28,767 nucleotides of DNA from a candidate division NPL-UPA2 bacterium (GCA_018725205.1 QLUB01000005.1:1-28767); one strand, 5' to 3'. Counted from the first letter of the stretch, positions 15,474-24,647 are shown. The notes: generated by a model from the sequence alone, not told the origin. Program-made: numbers and translations.

Positions 15474-16934
15474 GTGCAATTCTCAGATCTCTCGTCGGGA
15501 ATCTCTGTACGAGCGTGCGGCGGAGATGCTTTTGTGACAGGCATAACTCATTTTTCAGGCGCTGTGCAGCCTGGCTTTGTTTTCGTCGCCATAGTTGGGC
15601 AACGCGCAGACGGACACGGTTTTGTGCACGAGGCCATCAACCGGGGAGCTGCAGGCATTGTTTCGACTAGGCACGTTGCGCTTCCCCCCCACATCGCTTG
15701 GGCTGTTGTGGAGGACGGGCGACTAGCGCTTGCCGAGCTGGCCGCTAGGTTCTTTGGCTACCCGTCAAAGAGGTTGCGAGTTATCGGCGTCACAGGCACG
15801 AACGGCAAAACGACCACTAGCTATCTCCTCAAGAACATACTGCGCCAAGCGGGCCGCAGCGTCGGCTTAATCGGCACAGTGCAAATCGAGGTAGGCGACA
15901 GAGTGCTGCCAGTAAAGTTTACTACACCCGAAGCACCAGAGCTGCAGGGATTGCTCAGGGACATGGCGGATATGGGGGCCAGTCATGCGGTAATGGAAGT
16001 CTCCTCGCATGCTCTCGCTATGCAGCGGGTCGCAGGGGTAGACTATAGCACGGCAGTCTTTACCAACCTCACCCAAGACCACCTCGATTTTCACGGCACC
16101 ATGGAAAATTACTTCCAAGCTAAGGCTAGGCTGTTCACTGCACCGGCAGGCATAACGCATGGAACAGCTGTGATCAACGGTGACGATGTATATGGCCAAC
16201 GCTTAGCCACGCTAATTTCCGGACAAGTCCTCCGTTTCGGGCTCGCCAAGGAGGCAGAAGTGACTGCCACGGCAATTCGCTCGAGCGCGAGTGGCTCTAC
16301 TTTCGTCCTGCACACGCCCTGGGGCGAGAGGGAGGTAACGATTGTCACCCCCGGCGCGCACAGCGTCTATAATGCATTAGCGGCAGCCGGCGCTTCACTC
16401 GCGGAGGGAGCCAGCCTAGAAGATGTGGAGCGCGGGTTAAGTTTGCCCGGCGTCCCCGGTCGCATGGAGCCAATCAATGAAGACCAGCCGTTTGCTGTTC
16501 TCGTCGATTACGCGCATTCCCCCGACGGACTGGAGAATGTGTTGCGGGCGGTGAAGGGTTTTGCCAAAGGGAGAATCATCCTTGTCTTTGGCTGCGGTGG
16601 TGATCGGGATCGCGGGAAACGCCCGCTGATGGGGGCAATTGCCGCCCGCTTAGCGGATCTAGTCGTCGTAACTTCTGACAATCCGCGTTCGGAAGACCCC
16701 CGCGCCATTATCGCTGACATTCGCGCGGGATTCGCAAAGGCCGATGAACACCGTATCAAAATCGAACCTGAGCGCCGCAAGGCCATTGCCCTAGCCTTGT
16801 CCTTAGCCGACAGGGGCGACGTTGTCCTGATTGCCGGGAAGGGGCACGAGACCACACAAGTGACCCGAGAAGGGGTCTTCCATTTTGACGACCGGGAAGA
16901 AGCTAGGAATGCCCTGAGAGGTCGGCTCCCATGA
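15474..16934 (+). CDS. murE: UDP-N-acetylmuramoyl-L-alanyl-D-glutamate--2,6-diaminopimelate ligase
   Basis: MurE adds meso-diaminopimelate to UDP-MurNAc-L-Ala-D-Glu. The 486-residue product has the Mur ligase P-loop 'GVTGTNGKTTT' (105-115), 'MEVSSHAL' (174-181), the lysine in 'QAKARLF' (K217, carbamylated in the family), and 'DNPRSEDP' (402-409), whose DNPR signature selects diaminopimelate rather than lysine. The start used is GTG 15474, with AAGGGTGAG 6 nt upstream; an in-frame GTG at 15456 is 6 codons longer but has no ribosome site. It overlaps murF by 4 nt. Confidence 0.96.
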   Translation: MQFSDLSSGISVRACGGDAFVTGITHFSGAVQPGFVFVAIVGQRADGHGFVHEAINRGAAGIVSTRHVALPPHIAWAVVEDGRLALAELAARFFGYPSKRLRVIGVTGTNGKTTTSYLLKNILRQAGRSVGLIGTVQIEVGDRVLPVKFTTPEAPELQGLLRDMADMGASHAVMEVSSHALAMQRVAGVDYSTAVFTNLTQDHLDFHGTMENYFQAKARLFTAPAGITHGTAVINGDDVYGQRLATLISGQVLRFGLAKEAEVTATAIRSSASGSTFVLHTPWGEREVTIVTPGAHSVYNALAAAGASLAEGASLEDVERGLSLPGVPGRMEPINEDQPFAVLVDYAHSPDGLENVLRAVKGFAKGRIILVFGCGGDRDRGKRPLMGAIAARLADLVVVTSDNPRSEDPRAIIADIRAGFAKADEHRIKIEPERRKAIALALSLADRGDVVLIAGKGHETTQVTREGVFHFDDREEARNALRGRLP

Positions 16935-18292
16935 CGAGGCTTAATCTCGACTGGGTGGCGGCAGTTACGGGTGGACGCCTAGAGGGGCAGTCCCTTACGG
17001 CGGAAGGTGTGGCCTCAGATAGTCGCAAAGTGAGCGCAGGGCAGCTCTTTTTCGCACTGATTGGTGCTAGGGAGGACGGCCATGCGCACGTCCAGGCAGC
17101 TGTCCAAGCCGGGGCTGTGGCTGCTGTGGTGTCGCGCTCAGGCGAGTACGGTTGCCCAGCAGTGGTAGTTGAAGACACTCGCCGGGCGATTTCCCTGCTG
17201 GCTCGCGCCTATATGCTCAGCACAAAAACGCGGGTTGTGGCGATCACAGGCAGTGTAGGTAAGACCAGCTGCAAAGAGCTGACGGCAGCCGCCCTTAGCT
17301 CTCAGTACAGCGTCTTAAAGAGCACCGGTAACCAGAACACGGAGATTGGGCTACCGATTAGCGTCTTAAGTCACCAAGACGAAGAAGTCATGGTGCTGGA
17401 GATGGCTATGCGCGGTCTTGGCCAGATTGCTTTTCTTACAAGTATAGCCCCGCCTGACGTGGCGGTGGTAACCAATATTGGCGAGGCCCACATTGAGCTG
17501 CTAGGTTCACGCGACAATATTGCGCGCGCCAAGGCGGAAATACTACAGGGCAGTAAGCCAAACGCCATCGCTATTCTTAACCGTGACGACGACTACTTTG
17601 CGCATCTCTCTCGTTTAGCTTTGGGGTCGGTGGTGTCTTTTGGTGTGCATGCTGAGGCTGACTGGGTAATAGGTAGAGGAGAGGCAAATGAGCTCGGCCA
17701 CTACTCCTTTCTCTTGTCAAGAGGAACGGAAGAATACGCAGTGCGTTGCCCGTGGCCTGGGCGTCACCACATCCACAATGCCGCCGCCGCCGTGGCTGTA
17801 GCGTCCGCTATGGGCACTGAACCAATAAAGGCCATCGACGCTATCGCCGCATGCGCGCCATGTGAACAGCGCCTGAACGTCCTGTTGTCTCGGGAGGGTG
17901 TAACAATCATTGATGACACGTATAACGCCAGCCCCATCTCTATGCTGGCGGCGCTGGCGACGCTAAGTGAAACCAAGACAGCCGGGCGACGTATTGCCGT
18001 GCTTGGGAGCATGTATGAGCTTGGTTCACGCAGCCAAGCTGCACATCGGGAAGTCGGGGGTGCCGCTGCCGCGATCTGCGACATCGTCATTACCGTTGGG
18101 ACTGAAGCCTTGGACATAGCAGTAGAGGTATCCTCTCGCGTCACCAAGCCGGTATATAAATGCCATACACCAAGTGAGGCGCTGCTGCTGCTAAAGCGCG
18201 AGCTTAGACCTCTAGATGTCGTGTTGATTAAGGGCTCACGGGGGCTTCGGCTGGAGCAAATTGTGGTAGCTTTGCTTAAAGAGGTAGAGTAA
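16931..18292 (+). CDS. murF: UDP-N-acetylmuramoyl-tripeptide--D-alanyl-D-alanine ligase
   Basis: MurF attaches D-Ala-D-Ala to complete the UDP-MurNAc-pentapeptide. The 453-residue product shows the P-loop 'ITGSVGKTSCKE' (105-116), 'GNQNTEIGLPISVL', 'EMAMRGLGQIAFL', 'VTNIGEAHIELLGS' and 'DDTYNASPISMLAAL', all MurF hallmarks. Its ATG overlaps the murE stop (ATGA). The stop codon directly precedes the mraY ATG with no spacer, so the mraY ribosome site (AGAGGT) lies inside murF. Confidence 0.96.
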   Translation: MTRLNLDWVAAVTGGRLEGQSLTAEGVASDSRKVSAGQLFFALIGAREDGHAHVQAAVQAGAVAAVVSRSGEYGCPAVVVEDTRRAISLLARAYMLSTKTRVVAITGSVGKTSCKELTAAALSSQYSVLKSTGNQNTEIGLPISVLSHQDEEVMVLEMAMRGLGQIAFLTSIAPPDVAVVTNIGEAHIELLGSRDNIARAKAEILQGSKPNAIAILNRDDDYFAHLSRLALGSVVSFGVHAEADWVIGRGEANELGHYSFLLSRGTEEYAVRCPWPGRHHIHNAAAAVAVASAMGTEPIKAIDAIAACAPCEQRLNVLLSREGVTIIDDTYNASPISMLAALATLSETKTAGRRIAVLGSMYELGSRSQAAHREVGGAAAAICDIVITVGTEALDIAVEVSSRVTKPVYKCHTPSEALLLLKRELRPLDVVLIKGSRGLRLEQIVVALLKEVE

Positions 18293-19273
18293 ATGCAGAT
18301 TGAGTTCTGGTACGTCGGCATTGCCGCCATAGGCATGAGTCTAATACTCGGGACGCTTGTCTTGCCGCTGCTTACACGTCTGCGCCTAGGGCAGATCATC
18401 AGGGCAGACGGCCCGCAGTCGCACCTGTCAAAAAAGGGAACGCCAACTATGGGCGGCATTATCTTTCTTACATCCACTTTAGCTCTCCTTTGGTTCTTTG
18501 GCCTGCAGATGTCACTAGATCCCGCACGGCTAATGGTCATTTCTGTATTGACGCTAGGTTTTGGTGTGGTGGGGTTAATTGATGATGCCTTAAAGGTAGT
18601 TTTTCGCCGCCCTTTGGGGTTATTGGCGCGGGAGAAACTTGGCTGGCAGGCCCTGTTAACCATGTCCGCAGCTTTGATTCTCTACTTTTCCGGCCATAGC
18701 ACGCATGTGGTAGTGCCGGTCCTCGGGTTTGGGCTGGAGCTTGGGCCCTTTTATTGGGCATTGCTTTTGCTGTGGGGCATGGGCTTTTGCAATGCCGTGA
18801 ACCTGACAGACGGCGTAGATGGTCTGGCGGCGGGGACGGTGGCGATTTCAAGCTTGGCCTATGCGGTTGTCGGCCTAGTCGTAGATGTACCGGAGGCAGT
18901 GTTGTTTGCGGTGGCTTTAACAGGCTCTCTCCTCGGGTTCCTGTATTTTAACACCCATCCCGCGCGCATATTTATGGGTGATGTGGGGTCGTTAGCACTC
19001 GGGGGAGGGCTGGTGGCGATGAGTGTCCTGACCAAGACCGAATTGCTTCTCCCGGTGATCGGCTTAATCTACGTATGGAGTACACTCTCCGTCATGTTGC
19101 AGGTGGCCTTCTTTCGCCTCTCCCATGGCCGCCGTTTGTTCCGCATGGCTCCTTTCCACCACGCGCTAGAGCTTCGAGGTTGGTCGGAGACTAAGATAGT
19201 GATGACTTACTATTGTGTGGGGTTGCTTTGTGCTGTTTTGGGTTTACTGGGGTTACGTGGAATGGGGGGATGA
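18293..19273 (+). CDS. mraY: Phospho-N-acetylmuramoyl-pentapeptide-transferase MraY
   Basis: MraY makes lipid I by moving phospho-MurNAc-pentapeptide onto undecaprenyl phosphate at the cytoplasmic face of the membrane. The 326-residue polytopic protein carries 'SKKGTPTMGGI' (47-57), 'LIDDALK' (95-101, catalytic Asp pair), 'NLTDGVDGLAAG' (170-181), 'FMGDVGSLALGG' (227-238) and the HHALELRG loop that contacts UDP-sugar. Membrane spans fit the ten-span family model. It is followed after 4 nt by the FtsW/SpoVE gene; murD, usually in between, is absent. Confidence 0.97.
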   Translation: MQIEFWYVGIAAIGMSLILGTLVLPLLTRLRLGQIIRADGPQSHLSKKGTPTMGGIIFLTSTLALLWFFGLQMSLDPARLMVISVLTLGFGVVGLIDDALKVVFRRPLGLLAREKLGWQALLTMSAALILYFSGHSTHVVVPVLGFGLELGPFYWALLLLWGMGFCNAVNLTDGVDGLAAGTVAISSLAYAVVGLVVDVPEAVLFAVALTGSLLGFLYFNTHPARIFMGDVGSLALGGGLVAMSVLTKTELLLPVIGLIYVWSTLSVMLQVAFFRLSHGRRLFRMAPFHHALELRGWSETKIVMTYYCVGLLCAVLGLLGLRGMGG

Positions 19274-19277
19274 GCCG

Positions 19278-20378
19278 ATGACAGTGGAGCACCGCGCTCC
19301 CGACTATATTTTGCTGGCGGCGATTCTGTCGCTCATATGTATAGGCGTGGTGATGGTGTACAGCGCTAGCACTTCGCTGTCCTATGCTTTGGTCGGGCAT
19401 GCGTGGCACTTCATCCTGAGGCAGATTCTCTGGACAGTCTTGGGCGCTATTGCCCTGTACGCAACCAGTCGGATTAACTACCGCAAGTGGCAACAGCTAG
19501 CCGGCCTAGGTATTGTTGGCACGATCCTCCTCCTGCTGCTAGTGTGGATGCCGGGCATAGGCGTTACAATTCAGGGTTCCTCCCGCTGGTTCGACTTAGG
19601 CGTGGTGAGAGTGCAGCCCTCGGAGATAGCTAAAGTGACACTGTTGATTTGGCTGGCTGACAAACTGGCTAGGCGCCCCGGGCGGCTCACATCATTTGTG
19701 CGCGGTACGCTGCCTTTGCTCACGGCGGGAGGACTAGTGGCCTTGCTCATTCTGCTTCAGCCTGACCTTGGTACCGCAGTGGCCATTGTCTTGGTTTTTG
19801 GTCTAGTGCTGTTTGTCGCCGGACTACCGCTAGGGCAAATCCTTGGCCTAGGAGGCGTGGGGGCAGTGCTCTTGGCGCAGTTAATCCGGAGGGCTCCCTA
19901 CCGCTTCGATCGTTTTCTGGCCTTCCTAGACCCGTGGAAGGACCCGTTAGATACTGGCTATCAGATTATACAGTCGCTGTATGCAATCGGCACGGGAGGA
20001 TTGTTTGGGCGCGGCTGGGGTGGCGGACTACAGAAGCAGTTTTTCTTACCTGAGCCCCACAACGATTTTATTTTCTCCACAATTGCTGAAGAGCTCGGGT
20101 TCACCGGAGGAGTTGTGCTTATATTTCTTTTTGCCGTAGTAGCGGTGCGCGGGATGCGCATCGCACTGCGAGCTCCCGACCGCTTCGCCGCACTTGTGGC
20201 CACGGGCATTACGGGCATGGTCGTGTCGCAGGCGATAATCAATGTTGCGGTGGTCACGGCTTCTGTGCCGGTGACCGGTATAACGCTCCCGCTCGTCAGC
20301 TATGGGGGCAGCTCCCTGTTGATCATCATGGCCTCACTGGGAATCCTGCTCAATATTTCGAAACACAGCAGCGAATGA
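19278..20378 (+). CDS. Peptidoglycan glycosyltransferase, SEDS family (FtsW/SpoVE)
   Basis: The 366-residue, ten-span SEDS protein polymerises lipid II glycan together with the class B PBP at the septum. Family features are 'GVVMVYSAS' in span 1, 'QGSSRWFDLG' and 'VQPSEIAKV' (99-120), 'LLQPDLGTA' (159-167) with the essential Asp D163, 'DTGYQIIQSLYAIGTGGLFG' and 'ISVNVAV-like' late spans ending in 'PLVSYGGSSL'. The start is ATG 19278, which has GGGGGG 8 nt upstream; the frame is open earlier but inside mraY. FtsW and SpoVE cannot be told apart from sequence alone, and only one SEDS gene is in this cluster. Confidence 0.93.
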   Translation: MTVEHRAPDYILLAAILSLICIGVVMVYSASTSLSYALVGHAWHFILRQILWTVLGAIALYATSRINYRKWQQLAGLGIVGTILLLLLVWMPGIGVTIQGSSRWFDLGVVRVQPSEIAKVTLLIWLADKLARRPGRLTSFVRGTLPLLTAGGLVALLILLQPDLGTAVAIVLVFGLVLFVAGLPLGQILGLGGVGAVLLAQLIRRAPYRFDRFLAFLDPWKDPLDTGYQIIQSLYAIGTGGLFGRGWGGGLQKQFFLPEPHNDFIFSTIAEELGFTGGVVLIFLFAVVAVRGMRIALRAPDRFAALVATGITGMVVSQAIINVAVVTASVPVTGITLPLVSYGGSSLLIIMASLGILLNISKHSSE

Positions 20379-20386
20379 GGAATGCT

Positions 20387-21490
20387 ATGCAAAAGCTACG
20401 CATCATATTTGCCGGCGGGGGTACAGGCGGCCACATCTATCCGGCCATTGCCTTAGCCAAAGAAATACAGAGGCGCCACGATAACGCCGAGATTCTCTTT
20501 GTAGGCGCGGCCCGCGGCATGGAGCGGGACCTCGTGCCGGCGGCTGGGTTCAGGCTGGCGACGCTTGAGATTACATCGTTACCGCGACGACTTTCGTTTC
20601 AGCAGGTGCAGAGTGGATGGCGAGCGCTTAGGGCAGTAGTAGCTGCGGCTGGTTTACTGCGCAATTTTTCCCCGCACGTGGTGGTCGGGACTGGCGGGTA
20701 TGCAGCGGGGCCTTTGCTGTTGGCTGCAGCTATTCTCGGATTCCCGACCCTTATACATGAGCAAAACGCGTTTCCTAGTCTAACCAATCGCATTTTAAGT
20801 CGGTTCGTGCGCGGCATAGCCGTGAGCCACGCCGCGGCACAAGAGCATTTCCCGGCCGCGAAGGTAAGGGTTACAGGGAATCCCCTGCGATCGGAGCTGT
20901 TTGCTGTGGACAGGCAACGCGCGAGAAAAGAATTTGGCTTAAACGAGGAACAGAAGTTTTTGGTGGTAGTAGGAGGCAGCGGCGGCGCTCGGGCGCTTAA
21001 TCAGGCGGTGATAAGCGCGTATGCCGTTCTGGCTCAGACAGGAGTAGTCGTTTATCAAGTGACGGGTAAGCGGGATTACAGCGCTACATTGGAGGCGGCG
21101 GAAGGATTTTCTCCCCTACAAATTCGCGTGGTAGACTACGCCGCAAACATGCCCGACGTGCTGGCAGCGGCAGATCTAGTTGTCTCACGTGCGGGAGGCA
21201 TTACAGCGGAACTCGCTCTGCTGGGCAAGCCTTCCATTCTCATACCTCTCCCCACAGCCCCAAACGACCATCAACTCCATAATGCTCGCGCCGTGGAGCA
21301 TGCCGGTGGGGCAATTCTGATTGAAGAACGCTTCCTCACCGGACAAAGCTTGGCAAAGACGATTGGTGAACTATTCCTCGATCCAATGCGGCTAAAGACC
21401 ATGAGTGAGAAGAGCAAAGCGCTGGCATTTCCCAATGCCACCCGTGACCTCTGCGACTTGATGGAACAGATTATGCGGCGGGAGAACTGA
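20387..21490 (+). CDS. murG: UDP-GlcNAc:undecaprenyl-PP-MurNAc-pentapeptide GlcNAc transferase MurG
   Basis: MurG turns lipid I into lipid II at the inner face of the membrane. The product of about 367 residues is a GT-B glycosyltransferase. It has the N-terminal 'FAGGGTGGHIYPA' (8-20), 'GTGGYAAGP', 'HEQNAFP', the second-domain loop 'VGGSGGARALN' and the UDP-GlcNAc site 'SRAGGITAELALLGKP'. Two starts are possible: ATG 20375, which overlaps the preceding stop, and ATG 20387, which has GAGGA 5 nt upstream and begins right at the family N-terminus. The second is used here. Confidence 0.95.
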   Translation: MQKLRIIFAGGGTGGHIYPAIALAKEIQRRHDNAEILFVGAARGMERDLVPAAGFRLATLEITSLPRRLSFQQVQSGWRALRAVVAAAGLLRNFSPHVVVGTGGYAAGPLLLAAAILGFPTLIHEQNAFPSLTNRILSRFVRGIAVSHAAAQEHFPAAKVRVTGNPLRSELFAVDRQRARKEFGLNEEQKFLVVVGGSGGARALNQAVISAYAVLAQTGVVVYQVTGKRDYSATLEAAEGFSPLQIRVVDYAANMPDVLAAADLVVSRAGGITAELALLGKPSILIPLPTAPNDHQLHNARAVEHAGGAILIEERFLTGQSLAKTIGELFLDPMRLKTMSEKSKALAFPNATRDLCDLMEQIMRREN

Positions 21491-21499
21491 CTCACCCTC

Positions 21500-21557
21500 T
21501 CGCTCCTAGAAGCATACACTGGTGCAGTAGCGAACGCTGTAGGAGCGAAAGGAGCGA
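21500..21557 (+). promoter_or_regulatory. Switchable leader hairpin in front of murA
   Basis: TCGCTCCTA (21500-21508) and TAGGAGCGA (21540-21548) form a perfect 9-bp stem. GGAGCGA occurs again at 21551-21557, where it is the ribosome site of murA, so the same 5' arm could pair with either copy. Pairing with the first copy leaves the ribosome site open; pairing with the second would cover it. No T-run follows, so it is not a normal terminator. The complementarity is seen; regulation is inferred. Confidence 0.4.
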
Positions 21558-21562
21558 CTAAA

Positions 21563-22816
21563 GTGGACCGTTTTGTCATTGCGGGGGGACGGCCTCTGTG
21601 TGGCGCCATTAAGGTGCAGGGAGCCAAGAACTCAGCTCTACCAACTATTGCTGCCTGTATCTTGACTGGCGAGCCCGTAAGGTTGCGTAACATCCCCAAA
21701 TTGACCGATATAGACGTAATGCGGAGTATCTTACATAGTCTAGGCGCAGAGTGCGAATGGGAAGGCGATGACCTAGTAATCTCCGCAGAGCACATCAATG
21801 ATTGTGTTATCCCCGAAAACCTAATGCGGGAGATGCGGTCTTCAATCATCCTACTCGGGCCTCTCTTGGCCCGCGCCGGGCGAGTGGTCGCTTCCTATCC
21901 CGGCGGTTGTGCGATAGGCTCGCGACCCATTGACTTGCATCTCAAAGGACTGCGAGCCCTCGGGGTGCAGATCGAGGATGAAGGGCGCGGGCTACTCAGG
22001 GCGCATGCGGAGACTCTGCGTGGAGCCGACATTCACCTCAGTTTGCCCAGCGTTGGCGCAACAGAAAACATTATGATGGCGGCAACAGTAGCCACAGGCG
22101 AGACAATTATCCGCAATGCCGCGCTGGAACCGGAGATCGTAGACCTACAGAACTTTCTTAATGCCATGGGTGCGGATATCTCGGGTGCAGGTACTGACTG
22201 CCTCTCGATCCGCGGGGTTACACGGCTGCATGGAACGGAGTATACGATTATTCCCGACCGCATTGTGGCGGGGACATACCTACTGGGTGCAGTTATGACG
22301 CGGGGGCACGTTACTGTCTTCCCTGCACCAGCTGACCAAATGGAACCTTTGCTCGCTAGGTTGCGCGAAATGGGCGCATTAGTGGTGATTGACGGTTCGA
22401 GTGTGACGGCGGTGGGGCGTGGACGACCTAAGGCGCTTGAGTCGGTAAAAACCTCACCTTTCCCAGGTTTCCCGACTGACCTGCAGGCTCAGCTCTTGGC
22501 GGCATTGTGCCTAGCTGACGGCACATCTGTGTTAACCGAGACCGTCTTTGAGAGCCGCTTTAAGCATGTCGATGAGCTTAATCGCCTTGGCGCAAGCATC
22601 AAGGTATCAGGGCGAAACGCGGTGATTAGGGGAGTAGGCCGCCTTACAGGTGCGCAAGTGAGTGCAAGTGATTTGCGCGCGGGTGCGGCTTTGACGCTGG
22701 CGGGACTTGCTGCGCAAGGCATAACGATAGTAGACGAAGTTCATCATATCGGCCGCGGGTATGCCAATATAGTTGAGGATCTGCGCACGCTCGGTGCCGC
22801 CATAGAAAGAATCTAG
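21563..22816 (+). CDS. murA: UDP-N-acetylglucosamine 1-carboxyvinyltransferase MurA
   Basis: MurA adds enolpyruvate from PEP to UDP-GlcNAc, the first committed step of peptidoglycan synthesis and the fosfomycin target. The 417-residue product has 'VQGAKNSALP' (18-27, conserved Lys and Asn), the active-site loop 'YPGGCAIGSRPIDLHLKG' with C116, and 'PGFPTDLQAQ' with the catalytic Asp. The Cys rather than Asp in the loop predicts fosfomycin sensitivity. Its place in a dcw cluster, where murB or murC would often stand, is seen in some Clostridia. GTG start with AAAGGAG 8 nt upstream. Confidence 0.97.
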   Translation: MDRFVIAGGRPLCGAIKVQGAKNSALPTIAACILTGEPVRLRNIPKLTDIDVMRSILHSLGAECEWEGDDLVISAEHINDCVIPENLMREMRSSIILLGPLLARAGRVVASYPGGCAIGSRPIDLHLKGLRALGVQIEDEGRGLLRAHAETLRGADIHLSLPSVGATENIMMAATVATGETIIRNAALEPEIVDLQNFLNAMGADISGAGTDCLSIRGVTRLHGTEYTIIPDRIVAGTYLLGAVMTRGHVTVFPAPADQMEPLLARLREMGALVVIDGSSVTAVGRGRPKALESVKTSPFPGFPTDLQAQLLAALCLADGTSVLTETVFESRFKHVDELNRLGASIKVSGRNAVIRGVGRLTGAQVSASDLRAGAALTLAGLAAQGITIVDEVHHIGRGYANIVEDLRTLGAAIERI

Positions 22817-22834
22817 TGAGAGGCAGGGGATACA

Positions 22835-23557
22835 ATGGAGAGCCACAAGCATCTGCAGAAAGCGTTGGTCTTACTCTCACTTGTGCTCCTGTTCTGTTGG
22901 CAGATTGTGTACTCAGCAGTATTTTTCAACGCGGAAACGATTGAGGTCTTGGGAGCGGAGACTGTGCCCGCGCGACAAATAGAAGATTTGGCGGGCGTGT
23001 GGAAAGGTGCGCCGCTCCTACGGCTTGATCTCGGCGAAATAGAGAGGAGGCTGCTCGCCGACCCGCGCATCTTAAGTGCTGAAGTAACCCGCGTTCTCCC
23101 CGCTAAACTGCGCATACGGATCGAAGAGGGTTTAGGTCTCGCTGTGTTGCCTTATCATATTGGATTCATAGAAATTGATCGAAACGGAACCGTCGTGTCA
23201 ATTGTCCCAAATTTTAGCCTGGTAAATCTACCGATTATTACCGGCATCTCGCTGTCAAATGTCGTGCTGGGGGACAAGCTGGCGGGAGAGCTGTTTGAGG
23301 GCGCAAGAGCCGCGATGGCGGCTATCCCTAGTAATGTACGGGCACGCATCTCTGAACTGCACGTAACGCTAACAGGCGAGATGTCTCTAACTACGACTGA
23401 CGGCCTGAGAGTAAAAATTGGTAGTCCCAAAGGTGCCCCAGCAAGGCTTGTTTTGCTGTCCGCCGTGCTCTATGCTTATGAGGTTAGGGGATTGTCCCCT
23501 GCTACCGTGGCTTACATCGACATGACCGGAGAAATTCCCGTGTATAAAGGAAGGTAA
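22835..23557 (+). CDS. divIB: Cell division protein FtsQ/DivIB
   Basis: The 240-residue bitopic protein has a very short cytoplasmic tail and one membrane span (about 9-30). An FtsQ-type POTRA domain follows (about 32-100; 'FFNAETIEVLGAETVPARQI', then 'LRLDLGEIERRLLADPRI' and 'VLPAKLRIRIEEG'), and then the beta domain, ending near 'YIDMTGEIPVYKG'. It works with FtsL and DivIC to activate septal PBP and FtsW. ATG start with AGGGGA upstream. Sequence conservation is weak beyond the POTRA domain, as usual for this family. Confidence 0.9.
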   Translation: MESHKHLQKALVLLSLVLLFCWQIVYSAVFFNAETIEVLGAETVPARQIEDLAGVWKGAPLLRLDLGEIERRLLADPRILSAEVTRVLPAKLRIRIEEGLGLAVLPYHIGFIEIDRNGTVVSIVPNFSLVNLPIITGISLSNVVLGDKLAGELFEGARAAMAAIPSNVRARISELHVTLTGEMSLTTTDGLRVKIGSPKGAPARLVLLSAVLYAYEVRGLSPATVAYIDMTGEIPVYKGR

Positions 23558-23561
23558 TCTA

Positions 23562-24278
23562 GTGAGGGGAAGTTCGCGCTTAGTACTGACGGCGGTATGC
23601 GTTTCTATTGGGGTGTTGTTGGCCGTACAAATTAGGAGCACTGGGAATCTGACTTCTACAGTGCCCGATTTGCGTACGAGCGAAATGCGAGTCATGCTGA
23701 TGGACGCAATCCGCCAGAATCAAACGTTACAGGAAGTCCTTGAGGAGCTCAGGCGCAAGGTACGAGACTATGAGCTTAGCCTGACACAAGGCGAGGGAGC
23801 TTTGGGACTGCTGCGCACGGAGCTTGATCGGGCACGGCTCTTAGCTGGTATTACTGCAGTAAGCGGTCCGGGACTGGTAATTACCCTAAGCGACAGCAAG
23901 AAGCCGCCAGTGCACGGGGATGACCCGAGGCTCTTTATCATACACGATGAAGACATCCTCAAGCTGGTCAACGTACTCAGGGCGGCTGGAGCAGAGGCGC
24001 TTTCTGTAAACGGTGAACGCCTGCTGGCGTCAAGCGAAATCCACTGTGCAGGCCCAGTCATTTCCATAAACAATGTGCGTGTTGCATCCCCGTTTGTCAT
24101 ATCGGCTATAGGCAACGCTGCTGCCATGGAGAGCTCTTTGCGCATGCGCGGGGGCATAGTGGAAACGTTAGGTTATTTCGGCATGGAGATTGCGATTACT
24201 CGGCACAGCACGCTAGAGGTCCCAGGCTTTACGCGTCCCCTGCGTTTCGAATGGGCCAGGCCCATCGAGGGGAGGTAG
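23562..24278 (+). CDS. DUF881 family protein (YlxW/YlxX-like)
   Basis: This 238-residue protein has an N-terminal membrane anchor (about 6-24), a coiled coil (about 48-92) and the DUF881 domain ('VSGPGLVITLSDS', 'IHDEDILKLVNVLRAAGAEALSVNGERL', 'VASPFVISAIGN', 'GFTRPLRFEWARP'). DUF881 genes commonly sit between divIB and ftsA in Firmicutes. The biochemical role is unknown, and work on B. subtilis homologues ties them loosely to division. GTG start with AAGGAAGG upstream, 4 nt after the divIB stop. Confidence 0.92.
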   Translation: MRGSSRLVLTAVCVSIGVLLAVQIRSTGNLTSTVPDLRTSEMRVMLMDAIRQNQTLQEVLEELRRKVRDYELSLTQGEGALGLLRTELDRARLLAGITAVSGPGLVITLSDSKKPPVHGDDPRLFIIHDEDILKLVNVLRAAGAEALSVNGERLLASSEIHCAGPVISINNVRVASPFVISAIGNAAAMESSLRMRGGIVETLGYFGMEIAITRHSTLEVPGFTRPLRFEWARPIEGR

Positions 24279-24282
24279 CGAT

Positions 24283-24618
24283 ATGTTGTTGCCTCTGTTT
24301 GGAGTGTTGTTGGGTCTAGCTGTGGGCCTCTATGGTGAATTTACAGTACCTCCTCACTATGCGCCGTACACAGCAGTGGCGCTCTTGGCTGCCTTTGACT
24401 CTTTGCTTGGGGGGCTGCGCGCGGCTCTCGAGAAGCACTTCGAGGACAACATCTTCATTACCGGCCTGCTCAGTAATACTCTCTTAGCTGCACTGCTGGC
24501 CTTTGTTGGCGATCGTATCGGTATCAACCTCTATTTGGCCGCATTAGTGGCCTTTGGGGTGAGGATTTTTCAAAATCTTGCCCTCATCCGCAGACTGATC
24601 TTGCTGCGCATCAAATAA
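24283..24618 (+). CDS. sbp: Small basic protein Sbp (DUF1290)
   Basis: A 111-residue, three-span membrane protein with the DUF1290 features: 'GVLLGLAVGL' at the start, 'PHYAPYTAVALLAAFDSLLGGLRAALE' in part at 24-50, and a basic C-terminus (LIRRLILLRIK). Its usual place is directly before ftsA in Firmicutes; function is unknown. ATG start with GGGAGG 7 nt upstream, 4 nt after the DUF881 stop. Confidence 0.93.
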   Translation: MLLPLFGVLLGLAVGLYGEFTVPPHYAPYTAVALLAAFDSLLGGLRAALEKHFEDNIFITGLLSNTLLAALLAFVGDRIGINLYLAALVAFGVRIFQNLALIRRLILLRIK

Positions 24619-24647
24619 AACAGCGCACCGAGAGGGAAACGCTGCGC

